Source of the DNA: Anaeromyxobacter sp. Fw109-5
GTDB lineage: Bacteria; Myxococcota; Myxococcia; Myxococcales; Anaeromyxobacteraceae
Direction of reading: 5' to 3'
Length of the DNA stretch: 64,000 nt
Assembly: GCF_000017505.1 (NCBI RefSeq)
Contig: NC_009675.1
Location: 2,046,001 to 2,110,000, forward strand
The translations under genes were made by a program, and so were the position numbers. Shown in pieces: positions 35,065 through 42,472 of this stretch. The notes below the pieces were generated by a model. The model did not search any database, had not been told where the DNA came from, and worked only from the letters and a program-made list of their open reading frames with translations. Position 1 is the stretch's first letter, and every line of letters starts with the position of its first letter.

Positions 35065-35258
35065 CGGGCTCCGCGCGCGAGCTGTGCGCCGATGTATGCG
35101 GAGCGCGGCCGTCTCGCGTTCACGGGACGGCGGTGGGTGTGGGCGCAGGGTGGGGCAGATCACGCAGCCCGGGTGCTAGCCCCCAGCCCGCAGCCGACTT
35201 CACACCCCGCTGATCGTGATCTCGCGGACTTACACGAGCCACGGCGTACCCGGGTTCG

Positions 35259-35273
35259 GGCACGCCCGTTGCT
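35259..35273 (+). promoter_or_regulatory. Sigma-54 promoter of the omcS-like gene
   Basis: GGGCACGCCCGTTGCT (35258-35273) has GG-N10-GC spacing (GG at 35259-35260, GC at 35271-35272) and matches TGGCACG-N4-TTGCW at all but the first base. The predicted start of transcription is near 35284, giving a leader of about 113 bases. An inverted repeat CCGTC...GACGG at 35109-35130 lies about 130 bases upstream, a usual position for an activator site. Confidence 0.75.
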
Positions 35274-35362
35274 CTAGGGGCTCGACGCCGGCGACGTCAG
35301 GCGCAGGGGCCGAACGAAGGCGGCGAAGCACGCAGGGCGGGTTGCCGGTGGGCAGCTCGAGG

Positions 35363-35388
35363 GAACTTTCAGCAGTTCAACAGGGGAG
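35363..35388 (+). promoter_or_regulatory. Leader hairpin and ribosome binding site of the omcS-like gene
   Basis: GAACT, loop TTCAGC, AGTTC form a small hairpin 4 bases before the strong Shine-Dalgarno AGGGGAG (35382-35388), itself 8 bases before ATG. It may protect the mRNA end or modulate initiation. Confidence 0.45.
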
Positions 35389-35396
35389 AATAACCA

Positions 35397-36773
35397 ATGA
35401 AGTTCATGAAGCTCGCAGTCGCTGCCGTCGCGTCGTTCGCGTTCGGCAACGCCTACGCCTTCCACTCCGGCGGCGTCGCCGAGTGCGAGGGCTGCCACAC
35501 GATGCACAACTCGCTGGACGGCCAGCCGATGATCCCGGCGGACGTCATGGCGGCGAACGGCCTGGCGCAGTACGAGGCCGGCCCGTACCTGCTGCAGGGC
35601 AACCAGTCGGAGAACTGCCTCAACTGCCACCAGAACTCCAGCCAGGATCCGCTGGCCCAGGACAAGGGCCCGACCGGCTACCACATCTCCACGCAGCCGT
35701 CGCAGCTGGCGCTGGCCGGTGACACGGCGGGCGTTCCGGCAGTCCCGATGCAGATGACGCCGGGCGGCGACTTCGGCTGGATCCGCGCGGACGTGCCGTA
35801 CGCGGTCCGCGGCACGCCGGCCACCAACCACGGCAGCGCCCGTGGCCACAACATCGTCGCCCCCGGCTACGGCTACACGGCCGACCCGGTCAAGACGACG
35901 GCGCCGGGCGGCTCGTTCGTCGCGGCGAACCTGATGTGCTCGAGCTGCCACGACCCGCACGGCCGCGCCCGCGTGCTCGACTCGACCACCGCTGACGTGC
36001 AGGTCGTTCCTGCCCTCGGCGGCGCGACGGCCCCCATCTACACGTCCGGCTCCTACGGCGCGACGACGAAGCCGGGCCTCGCCATCGGCGTGTTCCGCAT
36101 CCTCGGCGGCGTGGGCTACGCGCCGAAGTCCTACAACGCGGGCGCCTTCACCGCCCCGGCGCCGGTCGCGGCCGCGCCGTCCAGCTACAACGCGTCTGAG
36201 GCGGTCTCCGAGACGGTCGTCGCGTACGGTAAGGGCATGTCCGAGTACTGCGCGAACTGCCACCCGGCGATGCTCCAGAACGGCTACGTGAGCGGCACGT
36301 CGATGCAGGTCCACCCGGCCGGCAACGGCGCGCCCCTCGGCGCGACGATCGCCGCCAACTACCTGGCGTACGTGAAGTCGGGCGACCTCTCGAAGACGGG
36401 CGCGAACTACACCTCGCTCATCCCCTTCGAGACGGGCGTCGTCGACACGGGCGCGCTCAGGCCGCTGTCGGGCCGCCTCGCGCCGGGCGCCGGCCCTGTG
36501 GCCGAGGCGACGGACAACGTCTCCTGCCTCTCCTGCCACCGCGCCCACGCGTCGGGCTTCGACTCGATGCTCCGCTTCGCGCACGAGAACGAGTTCATGA
36601 CGATCGCGGACGCCACGGGCGCCGCCGCGTTCGACACGAACGCCGCCGAGGGCAAGGTCAACCGCGGCTTCTACGGTAAGGTCGCGCAGGAGACGCAGTA
36701 CTACGGCCGTCCGGCGACGAAGTTCGCGCCGTACCAGCGCCTCCTCTGCAACAAGTGCCACGCGAAGGACTAG
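35397..36773 (+). CDS. OmcS-like hexaheme nanowire cytochrome
   Basis: 458 residues with a cleavable signal (cut after residue 21, ...NAYA). The mature protein starts FHSGGVAECEGCHTMHNS, essentially the same as my recollection of Geobacter sulfurreducens OmcS. Further shared blocks: MTPGGDFGW, GHNIVA, CSSCHDPHG, GMSEYCANCH, LSCHRAHASGFDSM and the C-terminus KFAPYQRLLCNKCHAKD. Exactly six CXXCH sites (residues 30, 74, 181, 285, 377, 451), as in OmcS. OmcS subunits polymerise into micrometre-long extracellular filaments with stacked hemes. Conservation of both termini, which form the inter-subunit contact in OmcS, favours the same assembly here. It has its own sigma-54 promoter and terminator, consistent with high-level monocistronic expression. 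It heads the block of accessory genes that follows. Confidence 0.92.
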   Translation: MKFMKLAVAAVASFAFGNAYAFHSGGVAECEGCHTMHNSLDGQPMIPADVMAANGLAQYEAGPYLLQGNQSENCLNCHQNSSQDPLAQDKGPTGYHISTQPSQLALAGDTAGVPAVPMQMTPGGDFGWIRADVPYAVRGTPATNHGSARGHNIVAPGYGYTADPVKTTAPGGSFVAANLMCSSCHDPHGRARVLDSTTADVQVVPALGGATAPIYTSGSYGATTKPGLAIGVFRILGGVGYAPKSYNAGAFTAPAPVAAAPSSYNASEAVSETVVAYGKGMSEYCANCHPAMLQNGYVSGTSMQVHPAGNGAPLGATIAANYLAYVKSGDLSKTGANYTSLIPFETGVVDTGALRPLSGRLAPGAGPVAEATDNVSCLSCHRAHASGFDSMLRFAHENEFMTIADATGAAAFDTNAAEGKVNRGFYGKVAQETQYYGRPATKFAPYQRLLCNKCHAKD

Positions 36774-36808
36774 TCTCGCGCTGGCGTAGCAGCACGGTGT
36801 GAAGGGGA

Positions 36809-36840
36809 GGGGGCCGCGCGAGCGGCCCCCTTTTCTTTTT
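36809..36840 (+). terminator. Strong Rho-independent terminator after the omcS-like gene
   Basis: GGGGGCCGC, tetraloop GCGA, GCGGCCCCC: a perfect 9-bp stem followed by TTTTCTTTTT. It should separate the cytochrome transcript from the accessory operon. Confidence 0.93.
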
Positions 36841-36911
36841 CCCGCTCCACCCTCGGCGGCGCCTTCGGCTAGAGTCGTCGCTCTCCAACCCAGCGGCTCG
36901 GCGGTCTGACG

Positions 36912-38345
36912 ATGCGACGCCCATTCACCCTCAGCGCCGCCCTCGCGGTGCTTCTCGCCACGACGGCGTGCCGTCCCGCCGTTCGGGCCACGCCTCCCCG
37001 GGCCCTGCGGGGCGACCAGGCTGAGCTGGCCGTCTACGTTCAGCCCCTGGCCGCGGGGCCGCTGGTGCTGGAGCTCGCGACGATCGCGGCCACTCGCGAG
37101 GACGGGCCGCCGGTGCCGCTGGAGCTCCACCTCGGACGCCTCTCGCCCGAGACCGCGACGCGCCAGCGGCTCGTCGCCTCCGGGCGGCTTCCGCCTGGAA
37201 GCTACACGGGGCTCGCCGTGGCGCTCCGCCGCGCCACCCTCGCGCCCAACGGTGGCACGGGGGCGGCCCTGGCCATCCCCGAGGAGCCGCTCGTCGCGCT
37301 GGTGCCGTTCGCCGTCGCGTCCGGGCGAGGCCAGGTCCTGCTCCTGTCGGTGCGGCCCGAAGCCGTCAACGCGGGGGCGGTCCTCGAGGGCTCCGCGCTC
37401 GCCGCGTATGCGCCCGACCGTCCCAGCGCGCCGCTCCTCGGCGTCTCGGCGGTCGACTACGCCGATAGCCTCCTTCTATTCGACCGTCGGGCGGGCGGCG
37501 TCGTCGCTCTCTTCCCCACGGGGCCGGAACCGCGCACGGTCGCGATCGACGCGTTCCGGCAGCGCGTATACGTGGCGAGCAGCGGCGCGAACCGCATCGA
37601 CGCGTTCGATCTCGCCACCTTCGAGACGCTCGACTCCACCCGGCTCCGCGTCGGCGATCGGCCGCTTTCGATGGCCCTCACCCCGAGCGGCGGGCTGCTG
37701 GTGGTCGCGAACCCCGGCTCGGACACCGTGAGCCTGGTCGATCCCATCGGCGGGCAGGAGCTGGAGCGCGTCTCGGTGGCGGGCGAGCCGTCGTGGGTGA
37801 CCCTCGACCGTCCCGGGTTGCGCGCCTTCGTGGCGAGCCGTCGCACCTCGACCGTCAGCATCATCACCACGGACGTCGCGCTCCTCACGTCGGGGTCCGC
37901 GGCCGTGCTGGGCTCCTTCTCCGTGGAGCCCGACCCGATCCGGCTCTTCGTCGAGCCTGCCGGCGACCGGCTCATCATCGCTTACGCCCGCACGCCGTAC
38001 GTCACCGTGCACGCCCTCCCGAGCGGAGCGATGGCGGACCGGATCTTCACCGGAGCCCCTGCCTCGGCGCTCCTGCGCGACCCGCGCAGCGGCGCCCTCG
38101 TCGTGGCGACCGCGGACGGGAAGCTTCAGCTCTACGACCCGGGAACGCTCCTCGCGACGGCCACGATCGCGTTGCCCGCGCCCGCCACGTACCTCGTCAT
38201 CGACGACGCCGAGAACGCGCTCCTCGCGCTGCTCCCCGGGCGGGGCTCCGTGGCCGTGGTGGATCTCACGGCGCGCAAGCTGCGGGGCGAGTTCGAGCTC
38301 GGGCCCGGTCCACACGACCTCGCCCTGGTGGCGGAGCGGCGCTAG
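36912..38345 (+). CDS. Beta-propeller (YVTN-type) lipoprotein
   Basis: 477 residues. Signal with lipobox LLATTAC. Residues about 35-170 form a carbohydrate-binding-like beta domain (LPPGSYTGLAVAL resembles the DUF4382-type pattern). Residues 175-475 are about seven repeated propeller blades (VYVASSGANRIDAFDLATFE, LVVANPGSDTVSLVDP and similar). No heme motif. The following barrel gene starts 3 bases after its stop, so they form an operon with the next two lipoproteins. It probably sits at the outer membrane and may cap, guide or anchor the cytochrome filament; that is inference. Confidence 0.78.
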   Translation: MRRPFTLSAALAVLLATTACRPAVRATPPRALRGDQAELAVYVQPLAAGPLVLELATIAATREDGPPVPLELHLGRLSPETATRQRLVASGRLPPGSYTGLAVALRRATLAPNGGTGAALAIPEEPLVALVPFAVASGRGQVLLLSVRPEAVNAGAVLEGSALAAYAPDRPSAPLLGVSAVDYADSLLLFDRRAGGVVALFPTGPEPRTVAIDAFRQRVYVASSGANRIDAFDLATFETLDSTRLRVGDRPLSMALTPSGGLLVVANPGSDTVSLVDPIGGQELERVSVAGEPSWVTLDRPGLRAFVASRRTSTVSIITTDVALLTSGSAAVLGSFSVEPDPIRLFVEPAGDRLIIAYARTPYVTVHALPSGAMADRIFTGAPASALLRDPRSGALVVATADGKLQLYDPGTLLATATIALPAPATYLVIDDAENALLALLPGRGSVAVVDLTARKLRGEFELGPGPHDLALVAERR

Positions 38346-38348
38346 CGG

Positions 38349-40547
38349 ATGCGAGCCCGCGTCATTCTCCGGATCGTGTGCCTGGGGGGGCTCCTCGCGC
38401 TCGGTGTCCCCGCTCGCGGAGGGGACATCAACCTGCGTTACGCGCCGGACTACCGGCTCCAGCGCACGCGGGTCCTGCGCGCCGACGGCGTGGGGTTCGA
38501 TACCGAAGGGCAAACGCTGGCCCAGCGGGTCACCCTCGGCTTGAGCCAGACCTTCACCCCCACGCTCTCGTGGGCCGGCGACGGGCTCTTCGACTGGGAC
38601 CAGTCCTGGGCCCGGGACGCCGACGATGTTTGGGTCTCCTCGGACAGCCGGCGCTGGACCCTCAACACGCGGCTCGAGCTCCGCCAGGACCCGTTCCAGA
38701 CGGGCGTCTCCTACGCCCGGCGGGACGCGCTCCTCGAGTCGACCCGCCTGGGGGAGACGCGGACCATCCGCGCGCCGATCAACGACACCTACGCGAGCTG
38801 GCTCCAGTGGAACCCGGCCGGGCTCCCGCGTCTCTCCCTGAACGCTTCGCGGGGGAACACTTACGATCCAGGAAAGGACGAGGTGGACCGGACCACGGAC
38901 GCGGCCTCGCTCGCCCTGGTGTACCAGGAACTCGAGGACTGGGATTTCCGCTACGGGTACCTCATCTCGCACGGGGTGGATCGGTTCAAGGATACGGACG
39001 CGCTGACCCAGGCGCATTCGGCGCGGGTCGGCTGGGGCGAGGACTGGCTCGACGGCCGGGTGTTCACGGCGGTCTCCTACGGAGCGGGCTACAACTCGTC
39101 GCGCCTCACCGCCGGTTCGGCGGGGGCTACCCGCGAGACGCAGCAGCGCCCGTCTACGGGGCTCTCCCGCGTCGAGGTCTTCCCGGACGAGCCCTCGCGG
39201 GTGAAGCTCGATCCAAACCCCGCCCTCGCCGACGCTGACACCGTCGTCCCCACCCAGCTCGACCTCGGCCACGCGCGCTCCACCGCACGCGACGTGGCGC
39301 CGCGCGACCTCGGCGCCCAGTTCCCCGACGACCGGCTGGAGGTCAACCTGATCCGCGTCTGGGTGGACCGGCAGCTCCCGGCCCACGTCGTCGCGGGGTT
39401 CGCCTGGGAGGCCTGGCAGAGCGACGACAACCTGGAGTGGACGCGCGTGCCGCTCGCGGGCGCGGTCAGCTTCGGGGTGTTCGACAACCGGTTCGAGATC
39501 CCCATCCAGCGGACCGGCGCGCGTTATCTCAAGGTGGTGACCCGCCCCATCACCACCGCGGTGACGACCGATCCACTTTACGCGAGCATCCTCGTCACGG
39601 AGCTCGAGTTCCTGCTCGTCGAGTTCCTCCCCTCCGGTACCACGCAGACGAGCGGGATCTCCGGCGACCTGAGCGGCTCGCTCCGCTGGGTGATCCTGCG
39701 GGAGCCGAGCCTCGCTTACAGCCTCGCCGTGCTCACCTCCCATCGAGGCGATCCCATCGACATTCGCACGGCGGTTCAGCAGTCGCTCGGCTTCCTGCGC
39801 ACGCTCGGCGGGAACGCACGGCTGTCGGCCCAGGTCTCGCGGACCGACTCCTTCGACGACCAGGGACTGCGTTCCCAGGACGGCTGGGGCGCGTCGCTGG
39901 GCGCCGACCCGCTGCCGGCCCTCTCCTGGAACCTCAGCTACTCGGGGTCGTACGCCGAGGACACGCGCGACCTCTCGAACACCACGGCCGCGTCGGTGCG
40001 CGCGGACCTGTATGAAGGCTTCTCTGCGAGCGCGAACGGGGGCCTCGCCTGGACGAGCGCCGGGACCGGACGGCAGAGCCAGTCCGCAGAGAGCAGCGCA
40101 TCCCTCAACGTGACGCCACACCGGGCGGTCAGCGCCAACGGCGTCATCACCTGGCGCTACGCGCAGGGCTGGGGCGGAGGTGCGCCCGAGAGCTCCGAAC
40201 GGGCCGGACGGGTAGACGGCACGATCTCGGTGAACCCGTTCCCGGCCCTCTATCTCTCGGCCTCGGCTGGCCGGAACCTCTTCGGCCTGGCGCCGGCCAC
40301 GACCACGGCCGTGAGCGCAGGGCTGTCGCTCTTCCGCGGCGGTGCCCTCGCCCTGCGCCTCAACGCGGGTCAGACGACCGACGCGGCGAGCCGCGTGCGC
40401 AACCGCTCGACGGGGGCCGGCCTGAGCGTGAAGCTCGGCCCAGGCCGAACGTTCGACGTGAACTCCATCTGGAGCGAGTCCCGCGCCCCCGTGGAACGGG
40501 TTCGCAGCTTCGCGCTGACCGCTGGGCTACGCCTCGTCCTACTCTAA
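38349..40547 (+). CDS. Outer-membrane beta-barrel protein with discoidin-like insertion
   Basis: 732 residues. Signal peptide of about 25 residues, then repeated amphipathic strands with alternating aromatic residues from residue 25 to the end, the pattern of a large barrel (more than 20 strands). The last residues (FALTAGLRLVLL) form a terminal strand. Between about residues 275 and 420 there is a globular segment (WEAWQSDDNLEWTRV, ARYLKVVTRP) that resembles an F5/8 C-type discoidin sandwich. The size matches porins of Geobacter porin-cytochrome conduits (about 740 residues), and the 26-heme and 16-heme cytochromes downstream could be its partners. Alternatively it is the export channel of the filament. 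No homologue is identified with certainty. Confidence 0.75.
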   Translation: MRARVILRIVCLGGLLALGVPARGGDINLRYAPDYRLQRTRVLRADGVGFDTEGQTLAQRVTLGLSQTFTPTLSWAGDGLFDWDQSWARDADDVWVSSDSRRWTLNTRLELRQDPFQTGVSYARRDALLESTRLGETRTIRAPINDTYASWLQWNPAGLPRLSLNASRGNTYDPGKDEVDRTTDAASLALVYQELEDWDFRYGYLISHGVDRFKDTDALTQAHSARVGWGEDWLDGRVFTAVSYGAGYNSSRLTAGSAGATRETQQRPSTGLSRVEVFPDEPSRVKLDPNPALADADTVVPTQLDLGHARSTARDVAPRDLGAQFPDDRLEVNLIRVWVDRQLPAHVVAGFAWEAWQSDDNLEWTRVPLAGAVSFGVFDNRFEIPIQRTGARYLKVVTRPITTAVTTDPLYASILVTELEFLLVEFLPSGTTQTSGISGDLSGSLRWVILREPSLAYSLAVLTSHRGDPIDIRTAVQQSLGFLRTLGGNARLSAQVSRTDSFDDQGLRSQDGWGASLGADPLPALSWNLSYSGSYAEDTRDLSNTTAASVRADLYEGFSASANGGLAWTSAGTGRQSQSAESSASLNVTPHRAVSANGVITWRYAQGWGGGAPESSERAGRVDGTISVNPFPALYLSASAGRNLFGLAPATTTAVSAGLSLFRGGALALRLNAGQTTDAASRVRNRSTGAGLSVKLGPGRTFDVNSIWSESRAPVERVRSFALTAGLRLVLL

Positions 40548-40566
40548 GATGCAGGGAGGAGACCCC

Positions 40567-41139
40567 TTGAGCTGCCCATCCCCTTCGCGTCTGGCCACCG
40601 TCGCCCTGCTGCTCGCTACGGCCTGCTCGTCCGGTCCTCAGCGCACCTACACCGATCCCAGCATGGACTTCGGGGCGATCCGCACGGTGGCGGTGCTGCC
40701 GTTCCAGAACCTCAGCCGAGAGCAGACGGCCAATCAGCGGGTGCGTGACGTCTTCGTCACGCTGCTGCTCGCGGCGGAGGCGGTCTATGTCGTGCCGACG
40801 GGCGAGACCGCGCGCGGGCTCGAGCAGGCGGTGGTCGCAAACCCCACCGCGCCGAGCATCGCGGAGGTGGTGAAGCTGGGCACCATCCTCAAGGCTGACG
40901 CCGTGATCACCGGGGTCGTCAAGGAGTACGGCGAGATCCGCTCCGGGACCGCGACCTCGAACGCCGTCTCGATCAGCATCCAGCTCCAGGAGGCGGGTAC
41001 CGGGAAGGTGGTCTGGTCCGGGGCCAGCACCAAGGGCGGAATCGGGTTCACGGATCGGCTGTTCGGAGGGGGAGGGGAGCCCCTGAACCGCGTCACCGAG
41101 GAAGCGGTCCGTGACATTCTCGACCAGCTCTTCCGGTAG
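40567..41139 (+). CDS. CsgG/GNA1162-like lipoprotein
   Basis: 190 residues from TTG 40567, chosen because GGGAGGAG lies just upstream; an ATG at 40549 is the alternative. Lipobox LLLATAC. The mature part has IRTVAVLPFQNLS, then VVPTGETARGLEQA, ADAVITGVVKEYG and GTGKVVWSGAST, the pattern of the GNA1162 (DUF799)/CsgG-type fold. CsgG forms the outer-membrane secretion pore for curli fibres. Start about 20 bases after the barrel stop. The downstream gene overlaps its 3' end by 29 bases. Confidence 0.78.
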   Translation: MSCPSPSRLATVALLLATACSSGPQRTYTDPSMDFGAIRTVAVLPFQNLSREQTANQRVRDVFVTLLLAAEAVYVVPTGETARGLEQAVVANPTAPSIAEVVKLGTILKADAVITGVVKEYGEIRSGTATSNAVSISIQLQEAGTGKVVWSGASTKGGIGFTDRLFGGGGEPLNRVTEEAVRDILDQLFR

Positions 41140-42280
41140 GCGCCGCAGCCTCGCGATCGGCTGGCTGGTCGCGTTGACGCTCGCGTGCTCCGGAGCTTCG
41201 CCCCAGCGAGCGCCCCTCTCCTCGCGACAGCCGGTCGCCGATCTCCCGCCCGAGGTGCCGGCAGGCGGGCGCGCCGCGCGCATCGCCCTTCTCCCGCCGC
41301 AGAACCTGACCGGCACCACCTTCGACGAGGAGGCGCTCGCCACCCGGTTCGAGCAGGCCCTGGCGCGCGCCGGCCTCGACGTGGTCTCCGGAGCGCCGGT
41401 GGACGCCTTCCTCGCGAGCCGCCGCATCCGCTTCACCGGCGGCCTCGACCGGGAGGACGCGGTCGCGGCGGGCGAGACGCTCGACGTTCGCGGCGTGCTC
41501 GTGACCACCGTGGTGCAGCGCGAGGAAGGGTCGTCGCCGCGGCTCGCCGTGCTCGCGCGGCTCGTGTCGGTGGACGATGACCCGAGCGTCTACTGGATGG
41601 ACGGGATCGCCATCTCGGGCGAGGACCACCGCGGGCTGCTCGAGCTCCGGCTGGTGCACCGCGTCGACCGGCTGGAGCGCCGAGCGTTCTCGCGGCTCGC
41701 CGGGTCGCTCGCCGAGTTCCTCGAAGGGGAGCGCACTGGCGGTCACCGCTGCAGCAGCGGACGCCGGTACCGCCCGAGCATCGTGTACCGGAACCTGGTG
41801 CCGCCGAAGGACCGAGCGGTCACCATCGCCGTGGTTCCTTTCCAGAACCGGACCCAGCGCGAGCACGCCGGAGAGGTGGCCTCGCTTCAGCTGACGCGGG
41901 CGCTCGCGGGGATTCGAGGGTACCGGGTGCTCGAGCCGGCGGTCGTCCGCGAGGAGATGCTCCGCCGGCGGATCGTCGTGCAAGAGGGAGTGTCCCGCGA
42001 GACGGTGCGGATGCTCCGGGGCGGGCTCGAGGCGGACTACGTGATCGGCGGGATGGTGACGCGCTACGACGAGGCACGGGGCGCGAAGGGGATACCGGCC
42101 GTGGACGTCACCGTCACCATGCTCGAGACGGCGACCGGACGGGTCGCCTGGCATTCACGCTCGGAAGGGCGCGGAAACGACGGAGTCGTCCTCTTCGATC
42201 TCGGGACGATCCGGAACACCGAGGAGCTTTCCTGCCGATTGCTGGCGCAGGTGGCGGACGGGCTTTCGGGGAAACGCTGA
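41111..42280 (+). CDS. Tandem-domain CsgG-like lipoprotein
   Basis: 389 residues from GTG 41111, overlapping the preceding gene. Lipobox LVALTLAC. Two copies of the same fold: residues 55-210 (ARIALLPPQNLTGTTF, VRGVLVTTVVQRE) and 235-385 (VTIAVVPFQNRTQ, LEADYVIGGMVTRYDE, ATGRVAWHSRSEG). Each copy aligns with the single-domain protein upstream. It is the last gene of the operon that starts at 36912. Either a periplasmic/outer-membrane assembly factor or part of a secretion pore for extracellular protein. The name is inferred from motifs only. Confidence 0.75.
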   Translation: MTFSTSSSGRRRSLAIGWLVALTLACSGASPQRAPLSSRQPVADLPPEVPAGGRAARIALLPPQNLTGTTFDEEALATRFEQALARAGLDVVSGAPVDAFLASRRIRFTGGLDREDAVAAGETLDVRGVLVTTVVQREEGSSPRLAVLARLVSVDDDPSVYWMDGIAISGEDHRGLLELRLVHRVDRLERRAFSRLAGSLAEFLEGERTGGHRCSSGRRYRPSIVYRNLVPPKDRAVTIAVVPFQNRTQREHAGEVASLQLTRALAGIRGYRVLEPAVVREEMLRRRIVVQEGVSRETVRMLRGGLEADYVIGGMVTRYDEARGAKGIPAVDVTVTMLETATGRVAWHSRSEGRGNDGVVLFDLGTIRNTEELSCRLLAQVADGLSGKR

Positions 42281-42308
42281 CCCAACCCATGCTGCGTCGG
42301 AAAACGGA

Positions 42309-42330
42309 GGGAACGCAAATGGTGCGTCCC
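42309..42330. promoter_or_regulatory. Inverted repeat upstream of the isomerase operon (possible activator site)
   Basis: GGGAACGCA, then AATGG, then TGCGTCCC: an almost perfect palindrome about 70-90 bases upstream of the -24 element. That is the usual distance for an NtrC-type enhancer site. Confidence 0.45.
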
Positions 42331-42400
42331 GCTCTTAGCCTACATTCCAACTTCGCCAAAGAAATTCAGCCAGTTAGGTGATTTCGTTCGCTTATCGGAA

Positions 42401-42415
42401 GGCATGCCGGATGCA
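42401..42415 (+). promoter_or_regulatory. Sigma-54 promoter of the isomerase-cytochrome operon
   Basis: AGGCATGCCGGATGCA (42400-42415) has GG at 42401-42402 and GC at 42413-42414, exactly N10, with two deviations from TGGCACG-N4-TTGCA in the inner parts. The predicted transcription start is near 42426, about 47 bases before the start codon. Confidence 0.6.
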
Positions 42416-42472
42416 ATCCCGCCCGCTGCCTCAACCACCGAAGGGTCGCTGGACCCACCTCCTGAGGACTGA

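Noticed and set aside
35284-35396. Riboswitch in the omcS-like leader
   Set aside because: No GEMM, cobalamin or other core sequence was found. Only small hairpins are present.
42281-42472. Possible GEMM (c-di-GMP or cGAMP) riboswitch, suggested by GGAACGCAAATGG
   Set aside because: GEMM needs GCACAGGGCAAACC-like and GGGACGCAAAGCC-like halves in order. Only part of the second is present, and a palindrome plus sigma-54 promoter explains the region better.
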